Below, in pieces: positions 34,107 to 43,910 of a stretch of DNA of 64,000 bases (position 1 is the stretch's first letter; each line of letters opens with the position of its first letter). The stretch covers positions 62,001 through 126,000 of the forward strand of contig NZ_JBDZDT010000011.1 of NCBI RefSeq assembly GCF_040049275.1, given 5' to 3'. Under the pieces are notes generated by a model. That model made no database searches. It was given only the letters and a program-made list of their open reading frames with translations, and had not been told where the DNA came from. Source of the stretch: Aquabacter sp040049275 (lineage in GTDB: Bacteria > Pseudomonadota > Alphaproteobacteria > Rhizobiales > Xanthobacteraceae). A program made the position numbers and the translations under genes.

Positions 34107-35462
34107 TTACCGGCTGCTCCGCCCCGCGACCGCCGGCGCTGTCTCCGCCGCCTGCACCGGCGGCCCGTCCCCCGGCAGAGGCAGGTCGATCTTCACCGTA
34201 TCGCCCGGCTCCACGAGCGTGGTTTCAGAGGCCTGGATCTCCACCGGCCGGCCATCCACCTGGCGCACGATGACATAGGTGGGCAGAAGGCGCCGCCCCC
34301 TGATGTGGTCCGCCAGCAGGCGGGGGGCGATCACCTCCGCCTCGTAGAGCAGCTTCTGGCCGGTGACGGTCTTGTGCTCGATCTGTTCCAGCTTGGCCTG
34401 GGTGTCGCGCAGATCGAGGGTGACTTCGTTCACTCTCTTATTGCGCAGCTCGATGAGCGCGATGTCCGTCTTGCTGGCCTCCTGCCGCACGCGCAGGAGC
34501 TCCGTCTCCAGGCGCAGCCGGTCCCCCTGGATCTGGGCGATGCCGCGCTCCAAGGCGAGCTGGCGGGGGGTGATGACGTAGCCTTTCTCCACAAGGGTGG
34601 CGACGCCCTCCAGTTCCTTGCTCACCAAGGCCAGCTGCTTGTCCTGCGTGACCAGCTGCGCTTTCAGGGATTCCGCCTCCTTGCCGAGGAAGGTCTTCAG
34701 CTCCGCCAGGGCGTCTGCCTGCGCTTTGAGGGCCTCGTTGCGCGCCTGGAAGATCAATTGCTCCTGCTGCATGAGGAGGATGATCGGCCGCTCTGCCTCG
34801 CGGCGCTTGAGCTCGGCCGGAAACTCTATCTCAGTTGCATCCTTGAGCTCGGCCTGAAGGCGGGCGCGGCGGCCGCGCAGAGCATCGGTTTCATGGTTGA
34901 GCAGGCTGATATCGCCTTCGGCCGCGATGGCGTCCCGCCCGAGCCGCATCAGCCCCGCATCGGAAGGGCGCAGAACGCCGCCGGCAATGGCGGTCGCCTG
35001 GAGCACGGTCAATCCGGGCTTGAAGGGATAAGGGCCGGGCTTGGCCACCTCCCCCGACACAAAAAAGGGCCTGAACAGCACCACCTCCACCGCCGTGTCC
35101 GGCGGTTCCAGAAGCCCCATGCGGGCCTTGAGGCGCTCGCCGATGCTCCGGGCGATCTCGCTGGTCATAAGGCCCTCGGCGGGCACCTCGCCGACCAGGG
35201 GGATGGAGAGATTGCCCTCGGCGCCCACGGTGAATTCGGCGCCCAGCGCCTCCCATTCGAAGATCTGGTCCTGGGAGGCGCGCCATTCATAGACCTTCAG
35301 GCGAATGCGGTCCTCAGGACCGAGCCGATACTCCATGCCGGCGGCCGCCACGGGCCTACCGGAAAGAAAGGTGGAAAAAACCGCCGCCAACAGAATTGCG
35401 GCGAGGCCAGCGCGCCGGAAGAGAGCCCCTGGTCCGGAATCCTGCGGTGTCTCATGTTCCAT
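34107..35462 (-). CDS. exoF: polysaccharide export protein, ExoF/Wza-type
   Basis: This 451-residue exported protein has an N-terminal signal anchor or signal peptide (LAAILLAAVFSTFLSGRPVAA near 20-40), a Poly_export domain (about 44-135; YRLGPEDRIRLKVYEW, LSIPLVGEVPAEGL) and an SLBB-like segment (FFVSGEVAKPGPYPFKPGLT). A long charged coiled-coil (about 195-370) and a C-terminal beta-rich region follow. This is the layout of rhizobial ExoF rather than E. coli Wza. AAGGGAG precedes ATG 35462. The upstream glycosyltransferase ends 25 bp before. It likely bridges the periplasm for polymer export with the Wzz-like protein. Confidence 0.88.
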   Translation of the reverse strand: MEHETPQDSGPGALFRRAGLAAILLAAVFSTFLSGRPVAAAGMEYRLGPEDRIRLKVYEWRASQDQIFEWEALGAEFTVGAEGNLSIPLVGEVPAEGLMTSEIARSIGERLKARMGLLEPPDTAVEVVLFRPFFVSGEVAKPGPYPFKPGLTVLQATAIAGGVLRPSDAGLMRLGRDAIAAEGDISLLNHETDALRGRRARLQAELKDATEIEFPAELKRREAERPIILLMQQEQLIFQARNEALKAQADALAELKTFLGKEAESLKAQLVTQDKQLALVSKELEGVATLVEKGYVITPRQLALERGIAQIQGDRLRLETELLRVRQEASKTDIALIELRNKRVNEVTLDLRDTQAKLEQIEHKTVTGQKLLYEAEVIAPRLLADHIRGRRLLPTYVIVRQVDGRPVEIQASETTLVEPGDTVKIDLPLPGDGPPVQAAETAPAVAGRSSR

Positions 35463-35487
35463 TGGGATGCTCCCTTACCCGTCGCGT

Positions 35488-36357
35488 CTAAAGCTGGAGA
35501 ATGTATTCGGGCTCGATGCGTCCCCCCATCAGGTGGCGGGCGCCAAGGAGGTTTCCCTTCAGGCGGCCGCGCCGGTCCACATAGGGTTCTGGCCGGATGC
35601 TCCTGACCACATTCGAGACCACGTTCCGGCAGATGAGGTCGGCCGCGAACAGGGCCGGCATGGTCCCTTTGCGCACCAGATAGATGGGGTTGATGATCTG
35701 CGAGTAGCCGAAGCGCACGCCACTGACGCGCCCGCCCTTCAACCCGAGATGCACTCCGATGAGGGTGGCGATCCGCACCACCCGCCCCCGGCGCCGCAGC
35801 TGGCTGGTGAAGTCAATATCCTCCTGCCAGCCGTAAAGGGGAAGGCGCTCGTCGAAGCGCAGGTCGCCGATGAGGGCGGCGCGGATCGACATGTTGCAGC
35901 CATAGGCACCCGGCTCGTCCACCGGCGGGTGGCGGCGCGGCGGCGAGGACGCGGCCGCGGCGAGGATCGCACAGCCTTCCTCGAAGCTTAGTCCGGCATC
36001 GTGGGCGCCGTCGCGCAGCACATCGCCCATGAGGACGGCAAACCCCGGATTCTGCTCGAACGCCTCGACGACGCTGGCGAGATAGTCGTCGGCCGGCAGG
36101 AAGTCGTCGTCGAAGAAGGTGAGGATGTCAAAACCGCCGGCGGCAGCCATGGCCCGGTTGCGCTGGGCGCAGAGGCCGTTCGCGCCGAACACGTCGCGGC
36201 GGCGATACCGGCTTGGCACATAGCTCCCCGCATGGCTTTCGTCGGGGGCGGAGACGATCACCTCGTCCGGCGGCCTGTGTTGGTTCTCAAGATGCGCGAG
36301 CAGGCGGTCGGCCACGTCCCTTCGCCCCAAAGTGGGGATGATCACCACCAGCTTCAT
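35488..36357 (-). CDS. glycosyltransferase family 2
   Basis: This 289-residue enzyme begins MKLVVIIPTLGRRDVADRLL, the GT2 nucleotide-binding start, and carries FFDDDFLPADDY near 80-92 as the DxD region. A GWQEDIDFTSQL segment near 178-190 supplies the ED pair typical of the catalytic base. ATG 36357 is chosen by domain alignment and an AGG 8 nt upstream; the frame is open further back but without homology. It is cotranscribed with the ExoF-like gene and divergent from the GT4 gene at 36656. Confidence 0.87.
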   Translation of the reverse strand: MKLVVIIPTLGRRDVADRLLAHLENQHRPPDEVIVSAPDESHAGSYVPSRYRRRDVFGANGLCAQRNRAMAAAGGFDILTFFDDDFLPADDYLASVVEAFEQNPGFAVLMGDVLRDGAHDAGLSFEEGCAILAAAASSPPRRHPPVDEPGAYGCNMSIRAALIGDLRFDERLPLYGWQEDIDFTSQLRRRGRVVRIATLIGVHLGLKGGRVSGVRFGYSQIINPIYLVRKGTMPALFAADLICRNVVSNVVRSIRPEPYVDRRGRLKGNLLGARHLMGGRIEPEYILQL

Positions 36358-36655
36358 TTGTCGGCCTGCCAATTGACTCTGTCGGGCGCCCCGGAGCGGG
36401 ATATCTGATGGCTCTATGCTACCCTTGGACGGCCCTCCGCGGAGCGCCCCAATCCAGGCAAGCGGCATCGGCGAACGGGATGATCACGCCCGCCTGCGAG
36501 CGCCGATAGGCGTAGCGCGCGCCGCGCCACTGCTCCTAAGGGGGTGCGCCGGCATCATTCTGCTCTCTTTTGCCCGCCCGGACCGAATGGGACGATGGTT
36601 CAATGTGTTGCGCCCTTCATGGACAGGCTGCGCCGATGATCCAGGCCGACGAGCG

Positions 36656-37897
36656 ATGACCCTATTGTCCACCGGCGTCCCGCCGGTCGCCGACCTGGTG
36701 GAGCACACGGTCGGCCTGACTGCCTCAAGGCCCGCCCCCCGTGCCGTCGAGCGCGCGGGAAAGATCGCCCTCGTCCATGATTGGTGCCCAGATTTCCGGG
36801 GCGGGGAGCGGGTCCTGTCCGAGCTGTGCCGTCTCACGGGTGGAACGGACATCTTCACCCTCTTCGATTTCCTGCCGCGGGAGATCAAGGACGAGCATTT
36901 TCGCGATGTGACCTTCCACACCTCCATCGCCAACGGGCTGCCGGGCGTGCGGAAATATTATCGCTCGCTCTTCTTCGCCTGCCCCTTCCTGATGGAGCAG
37001 TTCGACGTCACGGGCTTCGACACGGTGATCACCTCCTCGGCCGCCTTCGCGCGCGGTGTGCTCACCCGCCCGGACCAGCCGCACATCTGCTACGTCCACA
37101 GCCCGATCCGCTATGCCTGGGACGAGCAGTTCACCTATCTGGCCGAAGGGCGGCTCGGCTATGGCCCCAAGGGCCTTCTGTTCCGCTATCTGCTGCACCA
37201 GATCCGCACCTGGGACACCCGGACCGCGCACGGGCCGGACGTGATGCTCGCCAATTCCCGCTATGTGCGCGACCGCATCCGCCGCATCTATGGCCGCGAC
37301 GCGCAGGTGGTGCATCCGCCGGTGAAGACCGGCGCGGCCGAGCTGGAATACTTCCCCTACAAGGACGATTATTACGTCACCGCCTCCTTCCTTGCCCCCT
37401 ACAAGCGCACCGATCTGGTGATCCGCGCCTTCAACGAGATGCCCGCGCGGCGTCTCCTGGTGGTGGGCGAAGGGCAGCAGTCGGCGGGCTTGCGGGCGCT
37501 GGCGGGGCCGAATGTCACCTTTGCCGGCTATCTTCCTCGGCAGGACTATGTGCGGGCGGTGGGGCTGGCGCGCGCTCTGGTGTTCGCCGGCTGCGAGGAT
37601 TTCGGCATCGCGCTGGCGGAGGCGCAGGCCTGCGGCACGCCGCTGATCGCCTTCGGCCGGGGCGGCGCCCGAGACATCGTCCGCCCGCTGGGCGGGAGCG
37701 GCGAACCGACCGGCCTGCTGTTCCCGCACCAGACGGTGGAGGCGGTGCGGGCGGCCGTGGAGCGGTTCGAGCTTGAGGCCGCCACCATCACGCCCGCCGC
37801 CTGCCGGGCCAATGCCGACCGCTTCTCGGTGGAGCGCTTCCGCACCCAGATGGAGAACGCCATCGACCGGGCCATCAGCCTGCATGAGGAGCGGTAG
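36656..37897 (+). CDS. glycosyltransferase family 4
   Basis: This 413-residue GT-B enzyme has an N-terminal domain opening IALVHDWCPDFRGGERVLSE (about 35-54), a HSPIRYAWDE segment near 148-157 and a C-terminal donor domain. The donor domain includes FLAPYKRTDLVIRAFNEM near 245-262 and EDFGIALAEAQACGTPLIAF near 318-337, holding the E-x7-E nucleotide-sugar motif. About 30 residues precede the homology; ATG 36656 is a reasonable start but its ribosome-binding site is weak. It ends 51 bp before repeat copy 2 and converges on the next glycosyltransferase gene. Confidence 0.88.
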   Translation: MTLLSTGVPPVADLVEHTVGLTASRPAPRAVERAGKIALVHDWCPDFRGGERVLSELCRLTGGTDIFTLFDFLPREIKDEHFRDVTFHTSIANGLPGVRKYYRSLFFACPFLMEQFDVTGFDTVITSSAAFARGVLTRPDQPHICYVHSPIRYAWDEQFTYLAEGRLGYGPKGLLFRYLLHQIRTWDTRTAHGPDVMLANSRYVRDRIRRIYGRDAQVVHPPVKTGAAELEYFPYKDDYYVTASFLAPYKRTDLVIRAFNEMPARRLLVVGEGQQSAGLRALAGPNVTFAGYLPRQDYVRAVGLARALVFAGCEDFGIALAEAQACGTPLIAFGRGGARDIVRPLGGSGEPTGLLFPHQTVEAVRAAVERFELEAATITPAACRANADRFSVERFRTQMENAIDRAISLHEER

Positions 37898-37947
37898 GCT
37901 GCATCGCCATTTAGCGAACAGATAATCTTCGCTCCCCAAAGACATCC

Positions 37948-38041
37948 GTCATGCCCAGGCTTGTCCCGGGCATCCGCGCTTATCCGTTGAGTGCGGACTT
38001 GGCGGGGCCACGTGGATGGCCGGGACAAGCCTGGCCATGAC
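37948..38041. repeat. dispersed long palindromic repeat, copy 2
   Basis: This 94-bp element starts GTCATGCCCAGGCTTGTCCC and ends GGGACAAGCCTGGCCATGAC, with near-complementary arms. It lies between two convergent glycosyltransferase genes (ends at 37897 and 38052), where the hairpin could act as a bidirectional transcription end or mRNA stabiliser. Confidence 0.85.
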
Positions 38042-38051
38042 GGCTGATCCA

Positions 38052-39191
38052 TCACATGGCGAGGTACGCGGCCGGCGCATCCGCCGGTGCTTCATCCTCC
38101 ACCGGCAGGCCGTCCGCCACCGCCATGGCGCGCAGATAGAGTTGCGCGGTCGTGCTCCAGGAAAAATCCGCTGCCCGCGCCCGCCCCCGCGCCACCAGAC
38201 CGGCACGTAGTGCGTCCTCGTTCCGCAGCCGCAGGAAGCTGTCGAGCCACGCTTCAGGGTCCGTGGGCGAGGCGTAGAGCGCTGAATCGCCGCATATTTC
38301 CGGCAGGCTTGCACGGTCCGACACCACCACCGGGCAGCCGAGCGCCATGGCCTCCAAAGGCGGCAGCCCGAACCCCTCCACGAAGGAGGGGAAGGCGAGG
38401 CACAGGGAATCCTGCAGGAGCGCGGCCAAAGCGGCATCCGGCAGGCGGCCGAGCGCCTGGACATTGTCGGCCCGCGCGATCCCGGCGCTCTGGAAGACAT
38501 GGGGATCCGCATGCCCCGCCAAGGCGATGCGCAGGCCCGCTTCCGCCAGCCGCCCGGCAATGGACAGGACGAGGCCGACATTCTTGTGGGGCGCCTGGCT
38601 GCCGAGAAGCACGATGGTGTCGCGCCCTGCCGCGGCGCAGGTCACTTCGGTGTGTGCGGGCGTCCATTGCAGGGCGTGCTCGTGGCCGTTGGGCGCGACG
38701 AGCAGCTTTTCCGCCTTGCAGATGCCGTGGGCGACGAGCTGGTCGGCGGAATAATGCGACACGGTCGCGACCCTGATCGCCGAGCGCCCGAGCGCCGGCA
38801 TCAGCGCCCGGTACAGCATGCGGAACGGCCTGGAATAGCTGGCGGGAAAGGCGCGGGTGTTCACATCGTGGATGCAGACGATGTGCTTGCGGGCGAGCAA
38901 TGGTCCGGTATTGGTCAGGCTGATGGTCCCGCCCCGCGCGCGGCCCGCAAGAACCGCCTGCTCCCACGCATGCCCGCCGGCACCGCCCACGATGTGCGTG
39001 CGGATTGCCGTCAGGGGCAGCGGGTCGAAGATATCGGGCGGCGCCACCAGCTCGATCTCCAGGTCGCGTGCCAGCGGGTGGCCTTGGGCCATCTGCCGGT
39101 CCAGCGCCTGCACCACCTCCCGCCCGTAGCGCTGCACGCCCGTCACCGGCTGGGTCAGGAAGCGTCCGTTGATGGTCCAATGTCGGATCAT
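38052..39191 (-). CDS. glycosyltransferase family 4 (paralogue of the gene at 39442-40656)
   Basis: This 379-residue GT-B enzyme starts MIRHWTINGRFLTQPVTGVQ, followed by a glycine-rich acceptor domain with IVCIHDVNTRAFPASYSRPF near 115. The donor domain has VLLGSQAPHKNVGLVLSIAG near 205-225 and FVEGFGLPPLEAMALGCPVV near 290-310 (E-x7-E). Its segments match the divergent gene at 39442 closely, so the two arose by duplication. ATG 39191 is chosen by alignment with that paralogue; no clear ribosome-binding site is visible. Confidence 0.88.
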   Translation of the reverse strand: MIRHWTINGRFLTQPVTGVQRYGREVVQALDRQMAQGHPLARDLEIELVAPPDIFDPLPLTAIRTHIVGGAGGHAWEQAVLAGRARGGTISLTNTGPLLARKHIVCIHDVNTRAFPASYSRPFRMLYRALMPALGRSAIRVATVSHYSADQLVAHGICKAEKLLVAPNGHEHALQWTPAHTEVTCAAAGRDTIVLLGSQAPHKNVGLVLSIAGRLAEAGLRIALAGHADPHVFQSAGIARADNVQALGRLPDAALAALLQDSLCLAFPSFVEGFGLPPLEAMALGCPVVVSDRASLPEICGDSALYASPTDPEAWLDSFLRLRNEDALRAGLVARGRARAADFSWSTTAQLYLRAMAVADGLPVEDEAPADAPAAYLAM

Positions 39192-39441
39192 GGGGCCGGT
39201 CCAACGGCATCGCGCCGCAACATCAGCAGGTACACCCGCGCGCACCCGCGGGCGCCATGGCGAACAGTTTGCCCGTGCAGGCGAAAAAGGCTGCGGTGCC
39301 CGGCGCGGGACGACCGCGCCTACGCCCCTTGGCGGACCCTCGCGCCCTTTGGGCGCTGTTGGTGATGGGCGGCATCGCAGCAAGAGTGATTTTCCGCTGC
39401 GCCTCCGGGCGCTTGTCCCCGTTTGAAGGCCGGCCGCGCAG

Positions 39442-40656
39442 ATGAGCATCTCCCCCCGCGTGGCGATCGACGACGCGCAGGCCCTCCCCCTCCCTCAGCG
39501 ATCGGGAAGCATGGAGCGCGGGGGCGCCGGCGTGCGCCGCTGGGCGATCAACGGCGATTTCGTCACGCTGCGCTCAACCGGCGTCGCCCGCTATGCGCGC
39601 GAAGTGACCCGCGCCCTCGATGCCCTCGTTGCCGCGCAGCATCCCCTGGTCCGGGGGGTGGAGCTGACCCTCATCTGCCCCAAGCCCCCCGCAGAGGCGT
39701 TCGATCATCTGGCGCTCAAGGTGGTGCCGGAATTCCAGCGCCCCCGCCTGCCCCAGGCCTGGGTGCAACTGCAACTGCCCCGCCATGTGCGCGGCGGGCT
39801 GGTCAGCTTCTGCAACCTCGCCCCGGTCGCCGTGCGGCACCAGATCGTCTGCATCCACGATCTCCAGACCCGGCTCGCGCCGGAGAGTTATGGGCGGCTG
39901 TTCCGCCTCGCCCACCGGCTGATCCTCCCCGCGCTCGGGCGGCGGGCGGCGGGCATCACCACGGTCTCGAACATGTCCCGCGACCAGTTGATCCGGTTCG
40001 GCGTCGCACCGGCGGAGAAGATCCGCGTGACCTATAATGGCAGCGACCATGCCCTGCGCTGGCGGGCGGAGCGCACCGTGTTTGATTTTGCGCCGAAGCG
40101 CCCGTTCGTCCTGTGCCTGGGCCGGACGGAGGCGCACAAGAATCTGGACCTCCTGCTGCGGCTCGCCGCCCCCCTCGATGCGCTCGGCGTGGACCTCGCT
40201 ATGGCAGGCGACGTGGGGCCGGAAATCCTTCAGCGCATCGATGGCGCGGGAAACATCCGCCTGCTGGGGCGCATCGAGGATGATGTCTTCGCCGCGGCCT
40301 TGTCGCAGGCGCTGTGTTTCCTGCTTCCCTCGCGCATGGAAGGCTTCGGCCTGCCGGCGGTGGAAGCCATGGCGCGGGGATGCCCGGTGATCGCCTCCAG
40401 CGCCCCCTGCCTGCCGGAAGTCTGCGCCCATGCGGCGCTCTATGCCGATCCCGACGATACGGGCGCCTGGATCGCGGCGGTGGCGCGGCTGATGTCGTCG
40501 CCCGGGCTCCGGCGGGACCTCATCGCGGCAGGGCATACGCGCGCCCGCGCCTTCACCTGGCGCGGCATCGCCCTCATCTATCTCTCCCTGATGGCGGAGT
40601 TGGACGGGCTGTCCCAGGGCGCAGACCAGCCGGAATTCCAAGCCGTCCAACCCTAG
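39442..40656 (+). CDS. glycosyltransferase family 4 (paralogue of the gene at 38052-39191)
   Basis: This 404-residue GT-B enzyme shares RRWAINGDFVTLRSTGVARY near 32-51, IVCIHDLQTRLAPESYGRLF near 135-155, LCLGRTEAHKNLDLLLRLAA and MEGFGLPAVEAMARGCPVIA with the neighbouring divergent gene. The N-terminus is about 30 residues longer than the paralogue's. The stop overlaps the stop of the convergent flippase gene by 4 bases. Sugar specificity is unknown; the pair could add the same sugar in two linkages or serve two repeat units. Confidence 0.88.
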   Translation: MSISPRVAIDDAQALPLPQRSGSMERGGAGVRRWAINGDFVTLRSTGVARYAREVTRALDALVAAQHPLVRGVELTLICPKPPAEAFDHLALKVVPEFQRPRLPQAWVQLQLPRHVRGGLVSFCNLAPVAVRHQIVCIHDLQTRLAPESYGRLFRLAHRLILPALGRRAAGITTVSNMSRDQLIRFGVAPAEKIRVTYNGSDHALRWRAERTVFDFAPKRPFVLCLGRTEAHKNLDLLLRLAAPLDALGVDLAMAGDVGPEILQRIDGAGNIRLLGRIEDDVFAAALSQALCFLLPSRMEGFGLPAVEAMARGCPVIASSAPCLPEVCAHAALYADPDDTGAWIAAVARLMSSPGLRRDLIAAGHTRARAFTWRGIALIYLSLMAELDGLSQGADQPEFQAVQP

Positions 40657-42161
40657 TCGGCCCCCCGCGCCCGCAACCGCCTCCGCATCGACCACCGCGC
40701 GGCCATCCCACGGGCGCTCGCGGCCGCACGGCGGATGGCGAGGAGGAGAAGGGCTGCTTCCGCATGCAGCGGATGGTCGGTCCATTTCAGGCTGATGGCC
40801 CACACCAGGACCGCGCCCGCACCGACTGCGATGGCGACCGGGATGGGCAGGTGGAAATCGAACCCGTTGAGGGCCACGGCGAGGGCAGGAACAGCGGAAC
40901 TGGCGGCCGCGACGATGGCGCTCTTGCGCAGCGCTCCCGCCAGTTCGCCTGCGTTAAACACGATATGCCGCCGGAGGAAATAGAGCGAGACGCCCGCCTG
41001 GAGGGCGACCGCCGCCACCCAGCCGAAAGCCATGGCGAAGAGCCCGAAGAACGCGGCAGCGGTCATCAACGATCCGCCAAGCACCAGCACGATGAGCGAG
41101 CCGAGCATGGTATCGCGCACGCCGCCGGCGGCCACCAGAAGCGGATAGGCGAGGACGGTGGGAAACGAGAGCAGCAGGCCAAGCGCCATGATGCGCACCA
41201 AAGGCGTGATGGCGCCCCATTGCTCCCCCAGCAGGAGGAGCACGATGGGCTGCGCGAGGAACGCCAGCACGATCAGCGCCGGCCACTGGACGGCGGTGAT
41301 GTAGGTGATGCCGTGCAGATAGACCGGCTTCAGGCTGCGGCCCGCGCGCACTTCCGCGGCCATGGCGGGCAAGGCGATGGGAAGCAGCCCGGTGAGCAGG
41401 CATTTGTCGGGAAGCTGGCACACGAGGGCGGCGCGGCTATAGAGGCCGACGGCGGTGAAATCGAGGATGCGCCCCAGCAGCAGCGAGGGCACGAACTCGT
41501 AGATCTTGCTCAGGAAACCGGTCGCGCTCGCATACGCGCCGAAGGATAGCGTGTCGCGCCAGTCGGCCAGGGAGGGGCGGAAGATCCAGAGTTCCCCGCG
41601 CAGCGCCACGGCGAGGATCGCTGCGGCGAGCGCGCCCGCGCAGGCGCCCCAGGCGAAGCTCATATAGGTGGCGCCGAGTATCGCGAGGCCCACGGTCACC
41701 GCCGCCGTGACAACCCCGCTCGCCACATTGACCATGGCGACCTTGGCGAAATCCATGTCCCGGCGCATCAACGCCAAGGGCGGGCCCGAGAACGGCCCGG
41801 CGAGAAGGCTCAAGGCGGTCACCTCGAGATAGAAGCGCAGCCCGTCCTTATTGTAGAAGCTCGCCATCGGCCCCGCGGCGAACCAGACCGCGGCCGCGAC
41901 CAGGATGGACAAAAGCAGCATCACGCAGAAGGCGGTCTGCGTGCCGTGGCGCGTGAGGTGCCGCTGCTGGACGATGTAGCCGCTCACGCCGAAATCCCGC
42001 AGGCATTCGGCAAGGGCGACGGTGGCGGCGCCGATGACGGAGAAGCCGAATTCCTCCGGTGTCAGCAGGCGGGCCAGCACCGCGATCATAAGGAAATTGA
42101 CGCTGATGACGACGTAACGCTCGGCGGCGGTGAGCAAAAGCGCTTGCCTGACACCAACCAT
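40653..42161 (-). CDS. MOP-superfamily polysaccharide flippase (Wzx-like), copy 1
   Basis: This 502-residue protein has about 12-14 transmembrane helices and belongs to the polysaccharide transporter branch of the MOP family (FLMIAVLARLLTPEEFGFSV near 21-40; FVPSLLLGRILDFTAVGLYS near 225-245). It would flip the lipid-linked repeat unit across the inner membrane. ATG 42161 is chosen because the paralogue at 47980 starts at the equivalent position and a GAGGA lies upstream. It is colinear along its whole length with that paralogue, including the basic RRRLRARG tail. Wzy lies upstream on the same strand. Confidence 0.88.
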   Translation of the reverse strand: MVGVRQALLLTAAERYVVISVNFLMIAVLARLLTPEEFGFSVIGAATVALAECLRDFGVSGYIVQQRHLTRHGTQTAFCVMLLLSILVAAAVWFAAGPMASFYNKDGLRFYLEVTALSLLAGPFSGPPLALMRRDMDFAKVAMVNVASGVVTAAVTVGLAILGATYMSFAWGACAGALAAAILAVALRGELWIFRPSLADWRDTLSFGAYASATGFLSKIYEFVPSLLLGRILDFTAVGLYSRAALVCQLPDKCLLTGLLPIALPAMAAEVRAGRSLKPVYLHGITYITAVQWPALIVLAFLAQPIVLLLLGEQWGAITPLVRIMALGLLLSFPTVLAYPLLVAAGGVRDTMLGSLIVLVLGGSLMTAAAFFGLFAMAFGWVAAVALQAGVSLYFLRRHIVFNAGELAGALRKSAIVAAASSAVPALAVALNGFDFHLPIPVAIAVGAGAVLVWAISLKWTDHPLHAEAALLLLAIRRAAASARGMAARWSMRRRLRARGAD

Positions 42162-42338
42162 GAAGGGCCCATCCTCTTCGCTTGGGAGCCACCACATGGC
42201 CCGCGCGCCCCGCTTCCCAGGGCATGTGAGCGTATCGCCGAACATGCATGCCGCGCCTTGGCCTAAACGCATGCTTCAGCGACACAAAAGACGTAGCAGG
42301 CCGTACTGCGGAACCTCGCCTGAGTGGGGGCCTCCCGC

Positions 42339-43790
42339 TCACGCATAGCCCATTCCGGGCCCACTCCAGATCCGCGCCCGCTTGTCCGCACGCAGGGTCG
42401 AGGCGATGGCCGCGTCCGCCCTCAGATGGGCGCGGCAGGCAAGGACGGTGGCAAGCGAGATGAAGAACAGGAGGCCGGGGTCCGCGCCGCCGCCCGCAAT
42501 GGTGCCGCAGAGCAGCGCCGTCAGAGCGGCCGCGCGCACGCTGTCATGAAGCGCGATCAGCCCCCTATCCCCCCTGCTCCATGCCTCCCGTCCGGGCGCA
42601 TAGGCCAGCGTCGCCACGAGCGCGGCCTGAAGCAGGGCACCGAGGAGGCCGAGCTGCGAGAGCACCGAGATGACCCAGTTGGACGAACGCGAACTGCCGA
42701 GCCCGATCCCCAGGGCATAGGTGTCGAGGAATGATTGCAGGCTCCGGGCGTTCCAGAAGGTGCGCTCCAGCGCCGAGCTGGAGGTGGACTTTTCCAGGAT
42801 GGTGGTGCGGAACAACCCCTCGAACGCCTCGAATGCGTGCCGGTCGCGCACCAGGATGGCGAGCCCCACGGCAGCGCAGACGACGCAGAGCGCCAGCAAG
42901 GCGACGTCCGCCCGCGAGACCCGCCCCGCCGCCAGGGAACAAGCCAGGCTCAGCATGAGGAGCAGGAACAAGATGCCGAACCCCACATAAGCGGTGGTGG
43001 AGGTGGAGAGCAGCACCAGCACCAGCAGAACCATGGCGAGCACGAAAGCGGGGCGCGAGCCGGTGGATTTCCAGTAGGTGAAGCTGAAGGCGAGGGAGGC
43101 AAGGGCGGCCGCGCCGAAGGAAGACGCTTCCGAATAGAGCCCGACAATGCGCCAGAAGCCGGCCTGCTCCACCTCGGTCACCAGTGCATAGGTCGCGGTG
43201 CGAAGCGGCAGGAACACATCGCCCGCGCCCATCATCTTGCTCGCGAGGTCGATGACGCCGGCGGCGGCGTTGATGCCCGCCCAGGCGAAGAAGCCCTTGC
43301 GCACGGCGTTAAGGGCGTCCCTGCGCAGCAGAAGCACGCTCATGGCGAGAAACGCCATGGCGCCGAGGGCGAAATAGGCGGTCTGGGTGAAATTGCCGGA
43401 TACCGGCGCAAGTGGCACCTCGAAGACGAGGCCATGCTCGCGCATCGGAATGAAGGCGCTGGTCCGCCCGGCGAACAGCCGGGGCAGGATGAGCGCGCCG
43501 CAGACCGCATAGAGGGTGAGGAGGCAGACGATCCAGGCCGGGCGATGGAGCTGGAAGACGATGGTGAGCTCACGCCAGATGCGGCCCCGCATGAGCATGG
43601 AGGCGAGGAGGAGGAGCACGAACACCATGTAGATGAGCGGAGACGACCCGCCCACCGCCCCGAGCGTTGCGATGGCCGTGGAGCCGAAGGCGATGGAGGT
43701 GATCAGGGCGACCACCAGGGGCGCGCCCAGCAGCCGCCCGAACACCAGAAGGGCACAGCACAGCGCCAATCCTACGAAGGATGGTTGCAT
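42339..43790 (-). CDS. O-antigen/exopolysaccharide polymerase-like membrane protein (Wzy/ExoQ type)
   Basis: This 483-residue protein has about 11-12 helices and a large central extramembrane segment, the general profile of Wzy polymerases and O-antigen ligases. Visible family-like features are the LYSEASSFGAAALASLAFSF loop near 218-238 and the ALGIGLGSSRSSNWVISVLS segment near 365-385, which resembles the GxGxG-S-N loop of this group. GGAGGAG precedes ATG 43790. It is the only polymerase candidate in the window. Sequence conservation in the family is low, so the call rests on topology, motifs and context. Confidence 0.75.
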   Translation of the reverse strand: MQPSFVGLALCCALLVFGRLLGAPLVVALITSIAFGSTAIATLGAVGGSSPLIYMVFVLLLLASMLMRGRIWRELTIVFQLHRPAWIVCLLTLYAVCGALILPRLFAGRTSAFIPMREHGLVFEVPLAPVSGNFTQTAYFALGAMAFLAMSVLLLRRDALNAVRKGFFAWAGINAAAGVIDLASKMMGAGDVFLPLRTATYALVTEVEQAGFWRIVGLYSEASSFGAAALASLAFSFTYWKSTGSRPAFVLAMVLLVLVLLSTSTTAYVGFGILFLLLMLSLACSLAAGRVSRADVALLALCVVCAAVGLAILVRDRHAFEAFEGLFRTTILEKSTSSSALERTFWNARSLQSFLDTYALGIGLGSSRSSNWVISVLSQLGLLGALLQAALVATLAYAPGREAWSRGDRGLIALHDSVRAAALTALLCGTIAGGGADPGLLFFISLATVLACRAHLRADAAIASTLRADKRARIWSGPGMGYA

Positions 43791-43910
43791 CGCCCCCCAC
43801 TCCTCCTGTCTGATGGTGCGGGTTGCTCTGCTGGCCGCGGCGGGGCGCCTCGGGCGCCGCCAGGGGTGCGCGGGGACATCGCCGGGCCTGCATCATGGGG
43901 AGGCGACGCC

